Assembly (NCBI GenBank): GCA_964527595.1
Contig: CAZGPI010000029.1
Span: forward strand, 1-6,052
From: GWF2-38-10 sp964527595
GTDB taxonomy: Bacteria; Babelota; Babeliae; Babelales; RVW-14
Direction of reading: 5' to 3'
DNA length: 6,052 nt
Part shown: piece by piece, positions 5,860-6,052 of the stretch
Numbering within the stretch: the first letter of the stretch is position 1
Layout of the letters: the number at the start of each line of letters is the position of its first letter
Position numbers and translations under genes: made by a program
Notes under the pieces: model-generated
What the model was told of the DNA's origin: nothing
What the model saw: the letters and a program-made list of their open reading frames with translations, nothing else
Databases searched by the model: none

Positions 5860-6052
5860 ATGAAGCGCTTGTTAATAGCTATTTTTATCTTGATTTCAAT
5901 TGGGCTAGCGTATGGAAGTGATTTATCTGAAGTAATACGCGCTGGAAAAATAGATGGGGTTCGTGTTGTTGATAAGGCCGAGCTCAAGACAAGGGCTGAA
6001 ACCGAGGGGTATGGATATAAAACAACCAATTTGGAGAAACTTGAAGCATTAA
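5860..6052 (+). CDS. Exported protein of unknown function, 5' part only
   Basis: The reading frame is open from an ATG to the right edge (64 residues, no stop). GGGAG lies six bases before the ATG. Residues 1-19 form a signal peptide: MKR, a hydrophobic core at about 4-17, and probable cleavage after A17-Y-G19. The visible mature part is charged and hydrophilic, with no family that I recognise. The leader closely resembles that of the large secreted protein at 496, including the ATG-AAG start, but the mature proteins show no evident similarity. It is divergent from ATPase 2. A minus-strand frame over the same bases lacks a ribosome site and is taken as a shadow. Confidence 0.8.
   Translation, partial: MKRLLIAIFILISIGLAYGSDLSEVIRAGKIDGVRVVDKAELKTRAETEGYGYKTTNLEKLEAL

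Noticed and set aside
5820..6029. Minus-strand 69-codon frame opposite the second secreted gene
   Set aside because: The plus-strand frame has a ribosome site and a signal peptide; this one has neither and is serine/isoleucine-rich as expected of an antisense shadow.

Overview
The window looks like a gene-sparse accessory stretch of an AT-rich Gram-negative-type bacterial chromosome. Intergenic spaces are A/T-rich, Shine-Dalgarno sites are clear, and two proteins carry Sec signal peptides. The large secreted protein with alpha-helical repeats, next to DUF4143 ATPases and an MNT nucleotidyltransferase, recalls host-associated or amoeba-associated lineages such as Dependentiae. That placement rests on gene style from memory and is weak. 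I see no rRNA, tRNA, CRISPR array, transposase or integrase.

Layout: (1) 9-305, minus: a minimal nucleotidyltransferase (MntA-like) with an exact GSX10DXD motif. Any HEPT partner would lie beyond the left edge. (2) 306-489: a divergent promoter region. (3) 496-2889, plus: a large exported protein of unknown function ending in two 38-residue tandem repeats. (4) 2890-3180: a hairpin terminator, a minus-strand fragment resembling the last codons of a dnaK/Hsp70 gene, then the leader of the next gene. (5) 3181-4368, plus: an AAA_14/DUF4143 ATPase. (6) 4369-4500: a second, diverged copy of the hairpin plus dnaK-like tail, between convergent genes. (7) 4501-5667, minus: a second, distant AAA_14/DUF4143 ATPase. 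(8) 5668-5859: a divergent promoter region with a striking pair of dyad sites over the ATPase promoter. (9) 5860 to the right edge, plus: the start of another exported protein.

Three observations stand out. First, ATPase 1 is bracketed by direct repeats made of a terminator hairpin and an antisense dnaK-like 3' end. Most differences between the two tails are synonymous, so they look like coding relics rather than random repeats. Second, the promoter of ATPase 2 carries two TGACGCC-N4-CCGTCA dyads centred 32 bp apart, one between -35 and -10 and one just downstream, which fits a dedicated repressor. Third, the two secreted-protein genes share one promoter and leader architecture although their proteins do not look alike, which suggests co-regulation.

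No multi-gene pathway can be shown. The nucleotidyltransferase and the two ATPases belong to families common in toxin-antitoxin and other accessory loci, and the secreted proteins may be envelope or host-interaction factors. Both are inferences.
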